NCBI GenBank assembly: GCA_029268225.1
Contig: JAJUGJ010000030.1
Span: forward strand, 1-39,202
Source of the DNA: Burkholderiales bacterium
GTDB taxonomy: Bacteria; Pseudomonadota; Gammaproteobacteria; Burkholderiales; Burkholderiaceae_C
Direction of reading: 5' to 3'
Length of the DNA: 39,202 nt
In this document: in pieces, positions 23,645 through 31,986 of the stretch
How the letters are laid out: every line of letters begins with the position of its first letter
How positions within the stretch are numbered: position 1 is the stretch's first letter
Made by a program: the position numbers and the translations under genes
Notes under the pieces: generated by a model
The model's database searches: none
Told to the model about the DNA's origin: nothing
Seen by the model: only the letters and a program-made list of their open reading frames with translations

Positions 23645-24448
23645 TCAGTACGACACGGCGTAGCGCGTGCCTCGGTAGCGGAACACCGCCGACTTCAGGC
23701 GGATTTCTTCCAGCACCAGGCCGGCGACCGGCTGGTCTCCCTCGTGGAACACCCGGTTGTTGATCAATAGCATCCGGCTGGCGGGCTGGTCGGAATACAT
23801 GGCGCCCGACACCGTCAGGGCGGGCAGGCTGCGTCGCACGTCTTCCGGTAACTCGGCCAGGCTCGGCACCTGGGTGCTCGTCGTCGCGGCCGGATCCACA
23901 TGGATCGGTGCGCGTGTTGACGGCTTGGCAGGCGTCGCTGCGGGGGCGGGCGAGACCGTCTGGGGCAGCGTCACGACCGGCGAGCGCATCTCAGTTTGGG
24001 GAGTTGGCGCCGCTGCTTGCGCCCTGGCGGGCGATGGTGTCACCGGGGTGGCGCTCACGGAGCGCGCGCTGAGGGGCGTTGGCGTGGCCGCCAGCGAGGG
24101 CGTCGGTGCCTGTGTCAGGATGGGCGCGGTGGGTGTGACCGGGGTTGTCACCGTGGGTGGGAGCGGCGTCGGCGCCGTCTGGGGTGCCTGCGCCAGCACG
24201 GGCCGGGGATCCGGCTGCACGGGCTCAGACGCCGGTGTGGCTGTCGCCACCGGTCGCGTCCACCACCAGGCCGAGCCCAGCGCGGCCAGTACCAACACGG
24301 CGCCCAAGCCCATCACCCAAGCCGGTGGGCGTCCTCTCAGCGGGGGCAGGTCGGCCTCCAGGTTCGCCGTGGGCGTGTGCAAGCCGGGCACCCGCCCTTG
24401 TTCGCGTTCGGCATCGGCCTTTTTCAGGGCATCAAGGATGTAGGACAT
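23645..24448 (-). CDS. gspB: General secretion pathway protein B (GspB-like)
   Basis: GspB works with GspA to place or assemble the type II secretion system in the envelope. The 267-residue protein has the family N-terminus MSYILDALKKADAEREQG, a single membrane anchor (WVMGLGAVLVLAALGSAWWW, about residues 44-63), a long Pro/Thr/Ala-rich periplasmic linker and a C-terminal GspB domain (SLPALTVSGAMYSDQPASR, RMLLINNRVFHEGD, LVLEEIRLKSAVFRYRG). It overlaps the upstream gspA by 17 bases, so the pair is cotranscribed. No other type II secretion gene is in the window. The linker composition may be unusually proline-rich, but such linkers vary widely. Confidence 0.9.
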   Translation of the reverse strand: MSYILDALKKADAEREQGRVPGLHTPTANLEADLPPLRGRPPAWVMGLGAVLVLAALGSAWWWTRPVATATPASEPVQPDPRPVLAQAPQTAPTPLPPTVTTPVTPTAPILTQAPTPSLAATPTPLSARSVSATPVTPSPARAQAAAPTPQTEMRSPVVTLPQTVSPAPAATPAKPSTRAPIHVDPAATTSTQVPSLAELPEDVRRSLPALTVSGAMYSDQPASRMLLINNRVFHEGDQPVAGLVLEEIRLKSAVFRYRGTRYAVSY

Positions 24449-26192
24449 GAGCTGGCTGGCTGGCAGAAGGGGAAGACGGTGATGATTCGGCCGGCGTGTG
24501 GAGGCGTGGCTCCGGCACGCCCGTGGCCCGGTTGAGTTGCATCAGCGTTGTGGCGCCCACGACCCCGTCGGGCGCCAGGCCCTGGGTCAACTGGAAGGCC
24601 TGCACGCGGGCTTCCAGGGCGGCATCGAAGGTCGTGACGGCATCGGCCGGCAGGGTGTGGCCATCGAGTCGGGCCAACTGGGCGGCCAGCCAGCCGACCG
24701 TGGCGCTGCGCTGGCCCTGCAGCAACTTGGCTCGGTAACCCGGCGGGGTGCGCCACAGCGTCACGAAGTCGCCGCGCCACACGGTGGCGAGCGTGCCCAG
24801 AGGCATGGCCACGGTCTGAGCGCCGTGCTGCAGATAGGCGTAGCGTGTATCCAGGCCGGTCAACAGCGCATGGCCGCGTTGTCCGCTGGCTTGCAAGCGC
24901 AGCACGACCGGTCGTTCCAGTTGTCGAACCTGCGGCAGACCGCCGCTGTGCAGATGGCACATCAGGCCCTGGCGCCAGGCGTTCGCACAGACATCGCCAC
25001 CCACCGCTGGCACCTGCCACAGCGTCATCAGCTGTCGCAGCGCTTCGTTCTCGTCGGTCAGCGCGCCTTGCATCAACGCGTCCGCACTGATCACGTCGGC
25101 GCGCATGGAGGGCGCCGTGTCTTGTTTTGTGCTGGCACCGGAGCTGACGGCCGAGGTGACCTTGGCGCCCTGAGTCGTGGCCGCCAGCGAAGCTGCTGCT
25201 GGACGCTGGGCCCGTGCCTCCCCCGCCTGATGCTGCAGCCACAGGGCGACACCCATGCCCGTCATCCCTGCCAAGGCCAAGCCGGCCAGCGCCACCTGGG
25301 TGCGTCGGCCGGGTGTGGCACGTGTCGGCGAGGGGCTGGCTGCGGCCTTCGCCCGCTGACGTGCCAGGCGCGGAAACACCTCGCTGGCGGCCTTGTCCAC
25401 AATCGCCACTGTCACCTGGGCCTGGTTTTCTGCGTAGGCACCCAACAGTGCCCGATCGCACAGCAGGTTGATGCGGCGCGGCACGCCCCGCGTCCAGCGG
25501 TGGATGCGCAGCATGGCCTCCTTGTCGAACAGGCGCCCGCGTGCGAGGCCTGCCACCTTCAGTCTGTGCTGGATGTACTGGGCCGTCTCTGGTGCCGACA
25601 GCGCATCCAGGTGGTAGCGGGCAATCACCCGCTGCGCCAGTTGCTCCATGTCCGGGCGTTCGAGCATGTCGCGCAGCTCGGGCTGGCCGATCAGGATGAT
25701 CTGCAGCAGCTTGCGCTCGTTCGTCTCCAGGTTCGTCAACAGGCGCAGTTGCTCAAGCACCTCCAGCGACAGGTTCTGCGCCTCATCGATGATGAGCACG
25801 TTGCTGTGCCCTTCAGCGTGACTGCGCAGCAAGTGACCGTTGAGCCGGTCGATGTTGGCCTTCACCCCGCCGACCTGCGCGACGCCGTGGCTGTCAGGCA
25901 GGTGGAATTCCTCGCAGATGGTCTGCAGCAACTCCGGCACGGTCAGCTTCGGGTTGAAGATGTAGGCCACATGGCAGCGTGGTGGCACCTGCTCCAGAAA
26001 GCAGCGACACACCGTCGTCTTGCCGGCACCGATTTCCCCGGTCAGCAGCACGAAGCCGCCGCCCCCTTCCACGCCATACAGCAGGTGCGCCAGGGCCTCG
26101 CGGTGGCGGTCGCTCATGAACAGGTAGCGCGGATCGGGGGCGATCGAAAAGGGTGGCTGTGCCAGGCCAAAAAATGACGTGTACATCCGCAC
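24432..26192 (-). CDS. gspA: General secretion pathway protein A (ExeA-like AAA ATPase with peptidoglycan-binding domain)
   Basis: ExeA/GspA is an inner-membrane ATPase that binds peptidoglycan and helps the secretin assemble. The 586-residue protein begins MYTSFFGLAQPPFSIAPDPRYLF, typical of the family. Walker A is LLTGEIGAGKTT and Walker B is VLIIDEAQNLS. The AAA region continues through RGVPRRINLLCDRALLGAYAE. A membrane anchor (VALAGLALAGMTGMGVALWL) lies near residues 299-318. The periplasmic part ends in a PG_binding_1-type domain (LEARVQAFQLTQGLAPDGVVGATT). The start is the ATG at 26192, or 26186 two codons later. It diverges from the PIN gene across a 54-base gap. Confidence 0.93.
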   Translation of the reverse strand: MRMYTSFFGLAQPPFSIAPDPRYLFMSDRHREALAHLLYGVEGGGGFVLLTGEIGAGKTTVCRCFLEQVPPRCHVAYIFNPKLTVPELLQTICEEFHLPDSHGVAQVGGVKANIDRLNGHLLRSHAEGHSNVLIIDEAQNLSLEVLEQLRLLTNLETNERKLLQIILIGQPELRDMLERPDMEQLAQRVIARYHLDALSAPETAQYIQHRLKVAGLARGRLFDKEAMLRIHRWTRGVPRRINLLCDRALLGAYAENQAQVTVAIVDKAASEVFPRLARQRAKAAASPSPTRATPGRRTQVALAGLALAGMTGMGVALWLQHQAGEARAQRPAAASLAATTQGAKVTSAVSSGASTKQDTAPSMRADVISADALMQGALTDENEALRQLMTLWQVPAVGGDVCANAWRQGLMCHLHSGGLPQVRQLERPVVLRLQASGQRGHALLTGLDTRYAYLQHGAQTVAMPLGTLATVWRGDFVTLWRTPPGYRAKLLQGQRSATVGWLAAQLARLDGHTLPADAVTTFDAALEARVQAFQLTQGLAPDGVVGATTLMQLNRATGVPEPRLHTPAESSPSSPSASQPAHVLHP

Positions 26193-26246
26193 AGGATAAC
26201 GGGGTCTGTGCGGCGATCACGCCCCATCCGGGTGCACAATTAGTGG

Positions 26247-26795
26247 ATGATGCCGCCCTTGACCATCCCCGCAGCGACCTTGAATCCTGTGACCTATGTG
26301 GTGGACACCAACGTCCTCCTGGTGGCCAACGGTCAGCATCCGGATGTCAGTCCCGCTTGCGTCATGACCTGTCGGGAGTGGCTCACACGTCTCATGGCCG
26401 AAGGCCGGGTGGCCTTGGACGATGCCTATGCCATCGTCAACGAATACCAGCACAAGACCCACGCCAGCGATGGTCAGGGGGTGGGTGATGCCTTCGTGCG
26501 TTGGGTGTTGCGGCACCATGACGATGCTGCCCGCTGCGATCTGGTCCACCTCGACCCCCATGTCCAGCGAGGTTTTCTCAGCTTTCCGGTCGATGTCGAC
26601 CTGAACCACTTCGACGATTCCGACCGCAAGTTCGTGGCTGTGGCGCATGCCCACCCTGAGCGCCCACCCATCTTGCAGGCGGCCGACTCCAAGTGGCTGG
26701 ACTGGGCACCCCACCTGGGCGAGCACGGCGTGCAGATCCGCTTTCTGTGCTGTGAAGACGTGCAGGAGTTCCATGTCCACAAGTTCGGCCACTGA
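26247..26795 (+). CDS. PIN-like domain protein (putative ribonuclease)
   Basis: The 182-residue protein shows the acidic layout of a PIN-like nuclease: Asp20 in YVVDTNVLL, Glu66 in AIVNEYQHK, the Asp123/124/126 cluster in NHFDDSDRKFVAVA, and Asp147 in ILQAADSKWLDW. PIN domains use such residues to bind Mg or Mn and cut RNA. The target is unknown. No antitoxin-like small gene precedes it, so it is not an obvious VapC. It starts at ATG 26247 or 26250 without a Shine-Dalgarno; a CACAAT at 26235-26240 would place transcription at the start codon. The RNA ligase gene begins 22 bases after its stop. Confidence 0.8.
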   Translation: MMPPLTIPAATLNPVTYVVDTNVLLVANGQHPDVSPACVMTCREWLTRLMAEGRVALDDAYAIVNEYQHKTHASDGQGVGDAFVRWVLRHHDDAARCDLVHLDPHVQRGFLSFPVDVDLNHFDDSDRKFVAVAHAHPERPPILQAADSKWLDWAPHLGEHGVQIRFLCCEDVQEFHVHKFGH

Positions 26796-26817
26796 CCCCA
26801 TTCCAGCGATTCACTTC

Positions 26818-27519
26818 ATGTCGCACACCCACGATTTCTTTCGCTTCCCGCACACCCCTCACATCGCCTGGCTGGCCAGCGGCACGCCGCGTGATGACAA
26901 GGTCCTGACACCCGAAGAGGCTCAGGCCTTGCTGCAGCACCCGGTGGTGGTCGAGGAAAAGCTAGACGGCGCCAACATGGGCATCTCGTTTTCGAGTGAA
27001 GCGGTGTTGCACGTTCAAAACCGTGGCCAGTACCTCAACAAGCCCTACGGTGGACAGTTTTCCCGTCTCGACGAGTGGCTGGCCATCCGCGAGGGTGAGC
27101 TGTTCGATGCCCTGGGCGATCGCCTGATCCTGTTTGGAGAATGGTGTGCAGCCCAGCACTCGCTGGACTATGAGACCTTGCCCGACTGGTTCCTGGCGTT
27201 CGATGTGTACGACCGTGACGAGCAGCGTTTCTGGAGCACCCGCCGGCGGCATGAGCTGGCTCAGAAGCTGGGCTTGCGCGAGGTGCCGCGTGTCAGCGCG
27301 GGCGCAACCAGCCTTCCGGTGTTGACCGAGTGGGTGAACACCCATCGCAGTCACTACCGACTGGGTTCTCTGGAAGGCGTGGTCATCCGACACGAAGACG
27401 AGGACTGGTTGCTGGGGCGTGCCAAGCTGGTACGCCCGGATTTCGTACAGAGCATCGAGGAGCACTGGCGCAGTCGCGCCATCCAGTGGAACCGCGTGGC
27501 CTGGACGGATGAGGGCTGA
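26818..27519 (+). CDS. Rnl2-like RNA ligase family protein
   Basis: The 233-residue product is a minimal nucleotidyltransferase of the RNA ligase family. Motif I is EEKLDGANMG, with the lysine at residue 48 expected to carry AMP. NRG (68-70) fits motif Ia, LILFGEWC (103-110) motif III, FLAFDVYD motif IIIa, LEGVVIR (185-191) motif IV, and RAKLVRPDF (201-209) motif V. Such enzymes seal 3'-OH and 5'-phosphate RNA ends using ATP. There is no separate C-terminal domain like that of phage T4 Rnl2. The start is ATG 26818; an upstream ATG at 26773 overlaps the PIN gene. The Kef gene starts 2 bases after the stop, so three genes are probably one operon. Confidence 0.9.
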   Translation: MSHTHDFFRFPHTPHIAWLASGTPRDDKVLTPEEAQALLQHPVVVEEKLDGANMGISFSSEAVLHVQNRGQYLNKPYGGQFSRLDEWLAIREGELFDALGDRLILFGEWCAAQHSLDYETLPDWFLAFDVYDRDEQRFWSTRRRHELAQKLGLREVPRVSAGATSLPVLTEWVNTHRSHYRLGSLEGVVIRHEDEDWLLGRAKLVRPDFVQSIEEHWRSRAIQWNRVAWTDEG

Positions 27520-27521
27520 GC

Positions 27522-29276
27522 ATGGCCGAGCAACACGCTATGCCATTTTTGCGTGAGACCCTGGTGTTTCTCACGCTGGCCGGTGTCCTCATTCCCTTGT
27601 TGCAGCGGCTCAAGGTCAATCAGGTGCTGGGCTTTCTGGGCGTCGGCTTGATCGTCGGGCCGTATGGCTTGGGGCTGTGGGTCGATACCTGGCCCTGGCT
27701 CGCGCAGTTCACCTTCCCCCAGCGTGCAGGGGTGACTGTGCTTGCCGAAATGGGCGTGCTCTTCCTCATGTTCATGATCGGGCTGGAGCTGTCTGCCGAG
27801 CGGCTGTGGGCCATGCGACACTGGGTGTTCGGGGCAGGTGCCTTGCAGGTACTCGCCTCCTCCGCCGTGATCTGCGCGCTGGCGATGGCCTTCGGTAACT
27901 CCTGGCAGTCCTCCTTGGTGCTGGGCATGGTGCTGTCGCTGTCGTCCACGGCCGTGATCGTGCAACTGCTCTCCCAGCGTGAGGCCCTCGCGACCCCCAT
28001 GGGGCAGTCGATTTTCGCGGTGCTGATGTTCCAGGATTTGGCGGTCGTGCCCGTCCTCATCCTCATCGATTTGCTCGGTCGCGGAAGCAGTCCTGACATG
28101 TGGTCGGTCACGGGGATGACCTTGCTCAAGTCTGTGGTTGCCGTCGTGCTCATCTTCGTGGTGGGGCGCAAGGTCATCCGTCCGCTGTTCCGTAACTTCG
28201 CGCGTCAGCGTCAGGCCGATGTTTTCATGGCGCTGACGCTGCTGGCCACCCTCAGCATCGCCGGCCTTACCGCGGCAGCGGGTCTGTCGATGGCGCTGGG
28301 GGCGCTGTTGGCCGGCTTGCTGCTGGCCGAAACCGAATACCGTCATGAGGTCGAGGTCACGATCGAGCCCTTCAAGGGCCTGCTGATGGGCCTGTTCTTC
28401 ATGACGGTGGGCATGGGCATCGATGCCCGCGAGATCCTGGCCAACCCGCTGTGGGTCCCGCTGTCGGTCATGGGGCTCATCCTGATCAAGGCCACGGTCG
28501 TCACCGTCATCTTTCGCGTTGGTGGGCTCAGTTGGGGGCGCTCTGTCGAGTCGGGGTTGTTGCTGGGGCAGGGCGGTGAGTTTGCGTTCATCGTGGTCGG
28601 TGTGGCTGCAGCCAGCCAACTCCTGTCTCCCGAGATGGCGCAGTTCGTCTTGCTGGTGGTCGGTCTCACCCTGTTCGTCACCCCGATGGTGGCGCAATGG
28701 GGGCAGTGGCTGGGTGCCCGCCTGGATGCCCAGCATCCGCCGGCGAGCCCGCTCAGCATGCTGGAGACCGTGCCGTCACTTGGCGCCGGGCAGGTGGTCG
28801 TGGCCGGATACGGTCGCGTGGGCCAGTTGATCGGTGAGCTGCTGATGGACCAGGGCGTCTCTTTTGTCGCTGTCGAGCAAGATGCCAACCTGGTCGCGCA
28901 ACTGCGCAACAAGGGCAAGCCTGTGTTCTACGGCAACGCCGCTCGCCCTGAGTTCCTGCACCGTCTGCACGTCGGGCAGGCAGCCGCGGTGGTCGTGACC
29001 ATGGATCAGCCGGCGGCGGCACTGGCCACCGTGCGGGCAGTGCGAGGCGAGTATCCACAATTGCAGATCTTCGCTCGCTCACGGGACACCAAGCACGCGC
29101 GTGATCTGTTGGCCGCAGGGGCCAACATGGTGATCCCAGAAACGGTTGAGGCGGGGTTGCAACTGTCCGCCTTCGTGCTGGAAGCCCTGGGTGTGCCAGA
29201 GACCACCGTGGGCCATGTGCTGGATCGCGAGCGCACGCGTCGTGTGGCCGATCTCAACAGCGGGGCCGTGTTCTGA
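27522..29276 (+). CDS. Kef-type cation:proton antiporter with TrkA-N domain
   Basis: This 584-residue protein belongs to the CPA2 family. About 12 membrane segments span residues 8-390 (for example TLVFLTLAGVLIPLLQ and VLLFVMF-like stretches), with the conserved GLELSAERLW and FMTVGMGID motifs. A Rossmann TrkA-N (RCK) domain begins near residue 422, with VVVAGYGRVGQLIGELL and GNAARPEFLHRLHVGQ. Kef proteins export K+ in exchange for H+, often gated by glutathione adducts or nucleotides. No KefF/KefG partner is adjacent. Its ATG follows the RNA ligase stop by 2 bases, so expression is linked; a functional link is unproven. Confidence 0.92.
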   Translation: MAEQHAMPFLRETLVFLTLAGVLIPLLQRLKVNQVLGFLGVGLIVGPYGLGLWVDTWPWLAQFTFPQRAGVTVLAEMGVLFLMFMIGLELSAERLWAMRHWVFGAGALQVLASSAVICALAMAFGNSWQSSLVLGMVLSLSSTAVIVQLLSQREALATPMGQSIFAVLMFQDLAVVPVLILIDLLGRGSSPDMWSVTGMTLLKSVVAVVLIFVVGRKVIRPLFRNFARQRQADVFMALTLLATLSIAGLTAAAGLSMALGALLAGLLLAETEYRHEVEVTIEPFKGLLMGLFFMTVGMGIDAREILANPLWVPLSVMGLILIKATVVTVIFRVGGLSWGRSVESGLLLGQGGEFAFIVVGVAAASQLLSPEMAQFVLLVVGLTLFVTPMVAQWGQWLGARLDAQHPPASPLSMLETVPSLGAGQVVVAGYGRVGQLIGELLMDQGVSFVAVEQDANLVAQLRNKGKPVFYGNAARPEFLHRLHVGQAAAVVVTMDQPAAALATVRAVRGEYPQLQIFARSRDTKHARDLLAAGANMVIPETVEAGLQLSAFVLEALGVPETTVGHVLDRERTRRVADLNSGAVF

Positions 29277-29306
29277 AGGCGGCTGTCCCTGGAGTGATTT
29301 CGCCGC

Positions 29307-30524
29307 TCAGGGCTGGCTCAGCCAGCGCTGCGCCAGCTTCACCCACAAGGTGCTGCCCAGCGGAATCAACTCGTCATTGAAATCGTAGCTGGGGTTGTGC
29401 AGCGTGCACGGCCCCAGGCCGTGGCCGCCCTCGCGGTGCGTGCCATCGCCGTTGCCGATCACAAAATACGCGCCGGGCTTGTGCTGCAGGAAGAAGCTGA
29501 AGTCTTCCGCGCCCATCGTGGCTTCGAACTCCTGCACCCGCTCTGCGCCCACCACCTCGGTCATCACCTGGCGTGCAAATGCCGTCTCGGCGCTGTGGTT
29601 GATGGTAGGCGGGTAGTTGCGCTGAAACTCGAACTCGGCGGTAGCACCGAAGGCTGCGCTCAATTGGTGGCTCAGTTCCCGCATCCGCAATTCGATCAAG
29701 TCCAGCGTCTCGTCGGTGAAGGTGCGCACCGTGCCTTGCAGCGTCACCGAGTCGGGCACCACGTTGGTGGCTTCGCCCGCCTGGATCATCGTCACCGAGA
29801 TCACGCCCGTCTCGATGGGACGCATATTGCGTGTCACGATGGTCTGGAAGGCTTGCACCAGTTGGCATGCGACCGGTACCGGGTCGATCCCCAGGTGGGG
29901 CATGGCGCCATGGCAGCCCTTGCCGCGGATGGTGATGTGGAACTCGTTGCTCGACGCAAAGCAGGGGCCATCCTTGATGGCGAAGGTGCCGGCTGGCATG
30001 CCAGGCCAGTTGTGCATGCCGAAAATCGCATCCATCGGGAAGCGTTCGAACAGACCGTCCTGGATCATTTCACGGGCACCGCCGCCGCCCTCTTCGGCTG
30101 GCTGGAACACCAGAATCACCCGGCCATCGAAGTCTCGGGTGGCGGCGAGGTGCTGCGCGGCCGACAACAGCATCGCCGTGTGTCCATCGTGGCCGCAGGC
30201 GTGCATCCGGCCGTGATGGCGGCTCGCGTGGGCGAACTGGTTGTGCTCCGTCATGGGCAAGGCGTCGATGTCGGCCCGCAAGCCAATGGCGCGTCTGCCA
30301 GGTCGCCCCTCGATCACCCCGACCACCCCGGTCTTGCCCAGCCCGCGGTGCACCTCAACGCCCCAGGCTGAAAGTGTGCGTGCAATGACATCGGACGTGC
30401 GCTCCTCTTGGAAGCACAACTCTGGGTGGGCGTGCAGGTCGCGGCGCAGCACGCGCATGGCCTCGCTTTGCGCCAGCAATTCAGGCAACACAAGTGAAGG
30501 TGGGACGACTGGGAGCTGGGACAT
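29307..30524 (-). CDS. M20-family amidohydrolase (hippurate hydrolase / aminoacylase-like)
   Basis: The 405-residue protein belongs to the M20D metallo-amidohydrolases, which remove acyl groups from amino acids or cut amide bonds. The metal-ligand motifs are LRADIDALPM, MHACGHDGHTAM and FQPAEEGGGGA, with the catalytic Glu pair, and a later H in the GAEDFSFFLQHKPGAYF block. The dimerisation domain sits in the middle (SNEFHITIRGKGCHGAMPH). The substrate cannot be told from the sequence. The start MSQLPVV at 30524 is preferred over an upstream ATG at 30587; a GTGAGA sequence lies just before it. It is convergent with the Kef gene and divergent from the PHA-system gene. Confidence 0.92.
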   Translation of the reverse strand: MSQLPVVPPSLVLPELLAQSEAMRVLRRDLHAHPELCFQEERTSDVIARTLSAWGVEVHRGLGKTGVVGVIEGRPGRRAIGLRADIDALPMTEHNQFAHASRHHGRMHACGHDGHTAMLLSAAQHLAATRDFDGRVILVFQPAEEGGGGAREMIQDGLFERFPMDAIFGMHNWPGMPAGTFAIKDGPCFASSNEFHITIRGKGCHGAMPHLGIDPVPVACQLVQAFQTIVTRNMRPIETGVISVTMIQAGEATNVVPDSVTLQGTVRTFTDETLDLIELRMRELSHQLSAAFGATAEFEFQRNYPPTINHSAETAFARQVMTEVVGAERVQEFEATMGAEDFSFFLQHKPGAYFVIGNGDGTHREGGHGLGPCTLHNPSYDFNDELIPLGSTLWVKLAQRWLSQP

Positions 30525-30631
30525 CGGGATCTCACCGCAAAAATGGCGTCGAGTCCATCTTACCTGTCCGGAAAGCCCCCTCATCAAGGGGGAAGATTGT
30601 CCGTCAGCAGATCAACTCTTGAGGCTGGGGC

Positions 30632-30659
30632 TTGACGTGTGGAGTGAGCTATTTATAGT
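30632..30659 (+). promoter_or_regulatory. Sigma-70 promoter for the PHA-system protein gene
   Basis: TTGACG (30632-30637) and TATAGT (30654-30659) are 16 bases apart, about 40 bases before the ATG at 30699. It is one of the best sigma-70 matches in the window. The region 30525-30698 holds no other evident feature. Confidence 0.75.
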
Positions 30660-30698
30660 TCGCGCCTTTGACACCCTTACTTACTTTTGAGGACGCTC

Positions 30699-31007
30699 AT
30701 GAGCGACGTGCAGTTTCAGCAAGCCCACAACCTCGGTCTGCCCAAGGCCCGCGAACTGGCCCAGCGTTGGGCGGATGGCGCCGCAGCCAAGATGGGCCTG
30801 ACCTGCAAGCATCAGGAAGGTGCCGAGCAGGACGTCATTTCGTTTGAGCGCTCGGGCGTCAACGGCACCATGACCGTCACCGCCAACAGCTTCGATGTGA
30901 ACATCAAGCTGGGCCTGATGATGAAGGCCTTCAAGCCCATGATCGAGGCCGAGATCGCCAAGAACGTCAGCCGCATGGTGGAAAAGGCTTCGGGTTCCCA
31001 GGCCTGA
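30699..31007 (+). CDS. Polyhydroxyalkanoic acid system family protein
   Basis: The 102-residue product matches the PHA-granule-associated/regulatory small protein family. It has no signal peptide. Visible segments are LGLPKARELAQRWADGAAAKMGLTC, DVISFERSGVNGTMTVTANSFDVNIKLGL and a helical C-terminus KPMIEAEIAKNVSRMVEK. The family's biochemical role is not firmly known; it is named for its link to polyhydroxyalkanoate loci. It has its own strong promoter and is followed by the ABC genes after 61 bases. No phaC, phaA or phaB gene is present in the window. Confidence 0.85.
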   Translation: MSDVQFQQAHNLGLPKARELAQRWADGAAAKMGLTCKHQEGAEQDVISFERSGVNGTMTVTANSFDVNIKLGLMMKAFKPMIEAEIAKNVSRMVEKASGSQA

Positions 31008-31068
31008 GTCCGGATTTGAGAGGGGCCCCGAGCACGCTCAGCCGTGCCGGCCTAGAATCGCCCCCTCC

Positions 31069-31986
31069 ATGAGCGCCGTATCCTTTCAGCACGTATCCAA
31101 GACCTTCAGCTCCGGCGGGCGCACCGTGCGCGCCTTGCAGGACGTCAGTTTTGACATCCATGAAGGCGAGTTTTTCGGCCTGCTGGGTCCCAACGGGGCT
31201 GGCAAGACCACCCTCATCAGCATCCTGGCGGGGCTGAGCCGTGCTTCAGCCGGTCGTGTCACCGTCCAGGGGCACGATGTCGTCAGCGACTATGCCGATG
31301 CACGCCGCGCCCTGGGCGTCGTGCCGCAAGAGCTGGTGTTCGACCCATTCTTTTCAGTTCGTGAAACGCTGCGCAACCAAAGTGCCTACTTCGGCCTGCG
31401 ACGCAACGACGACTGGATCGACGAGTTGCTGTCCCACTTGGGTCTGAGTGACAAGGCCGACGCCAACATGCGTCAGCTGTCGGGCGGGATGAAGCGCCGC
31501 GTGCTGGTGGCCCAGGCCCTGGTGCACCGCCCGCCCGTCATCGTGCTGGATGAGCCTACCGCAGGGGTCGACGTGGAACTGCGTCAAACCTTGTGGCACT
31601 TCATCGCCCGCCTCAACAAGGAAGGGCACACGGTGCTGCTGACCACCCACTACCTGGAAGAGGCCGAGGCCCTGTGCCACCGCATCGGCATGCTCAAGAA
31701 GGGTGAACTGGTGGCGCTGGACCGCACGTCGGCCCTGCTGGCTGGCACGGCCTCTACCATGTTGCGCTTCAAGACCGACGCGACCCTGCCCGCGGACTTG
31801 GCGGCGCAAGCGCGCATCACCGGTCGCGTCGTCCAGTTGCCTGCCCGGGACGCCGTCGAGGTCGAAGTCCTGCTGGCGCGCTTGCGCGAAGCGGGCTGCC
31901 CGGTTGAAGACCTGGAACTGGGGCGCGCCGACCTGGAAGACGTGTTCCTGTCCATCATGCAAGGCCAACAAGGAGCGCACGCATGA
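31069..31986 (+). CDS. ABC transporter ATP-binding protein (YadG-like)
   Basis: This 305-residue ATPase has Walker A LLGPNGAGKTT, signature MRQLSGGMKRRVLVAQ, Walker B VIVLDEPTAGVD and the switch H in LLTTHYLEEAEALC. The C-terminal extension (about 80 residues, ending LGRADLEDVFLSIMQ) is typical of the YadG/NodI-type ABC-2 group. It overlaps the permease gene by 4 bases (ATGA), so they form one transporter. There is no Shine-Dalgarno; a TAGAAT at 31053-31058 lies 10 bases before the ATG, so a near-leaderless transcript is possible. The transported substrate is unknown. Confidence 0.92.
   Translation: MSAVSFQHVSKTFSSGGRTVRALQDVSFDIHEGEFFGLLGPNGAGKTTLISILAGLSRASAGRVTVQGHDVVSDYADARRALGVVPQELVFDPFFSVRETLRNQSAYFGLRRNDDWIDELLSHLGLSDKADANMRQLSGGMKRRVLVAQALVHRPPVIVLDEPTAGVDVELRQTLWHFIARLNKEGHTVLLTTHYLEEAEALCHRIGMLKKGELVALDRTSALLAGTASTMLRFKTDATLPADLAAQARITGRVVQLPARDAVEVEVLLARLREAGCPVEDLELGRADLEDVFLSIMQGQQGAHA

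Noticed and set aside
24498..26177. A 559-codon plus-strand frame opposite gspA.
   Set aside because: No domain, Gln/His-rich composition, and complete overlap with a clear AAA ATPase gene.
26247..26795. PIN protein as a VapC toxin of a toxin-antitoxin pair.
   Set aside because: No small antitoxin-like gene precedes or overlaps it; the partner is an RNA ligase, and the protein is longer than a typical VapC.
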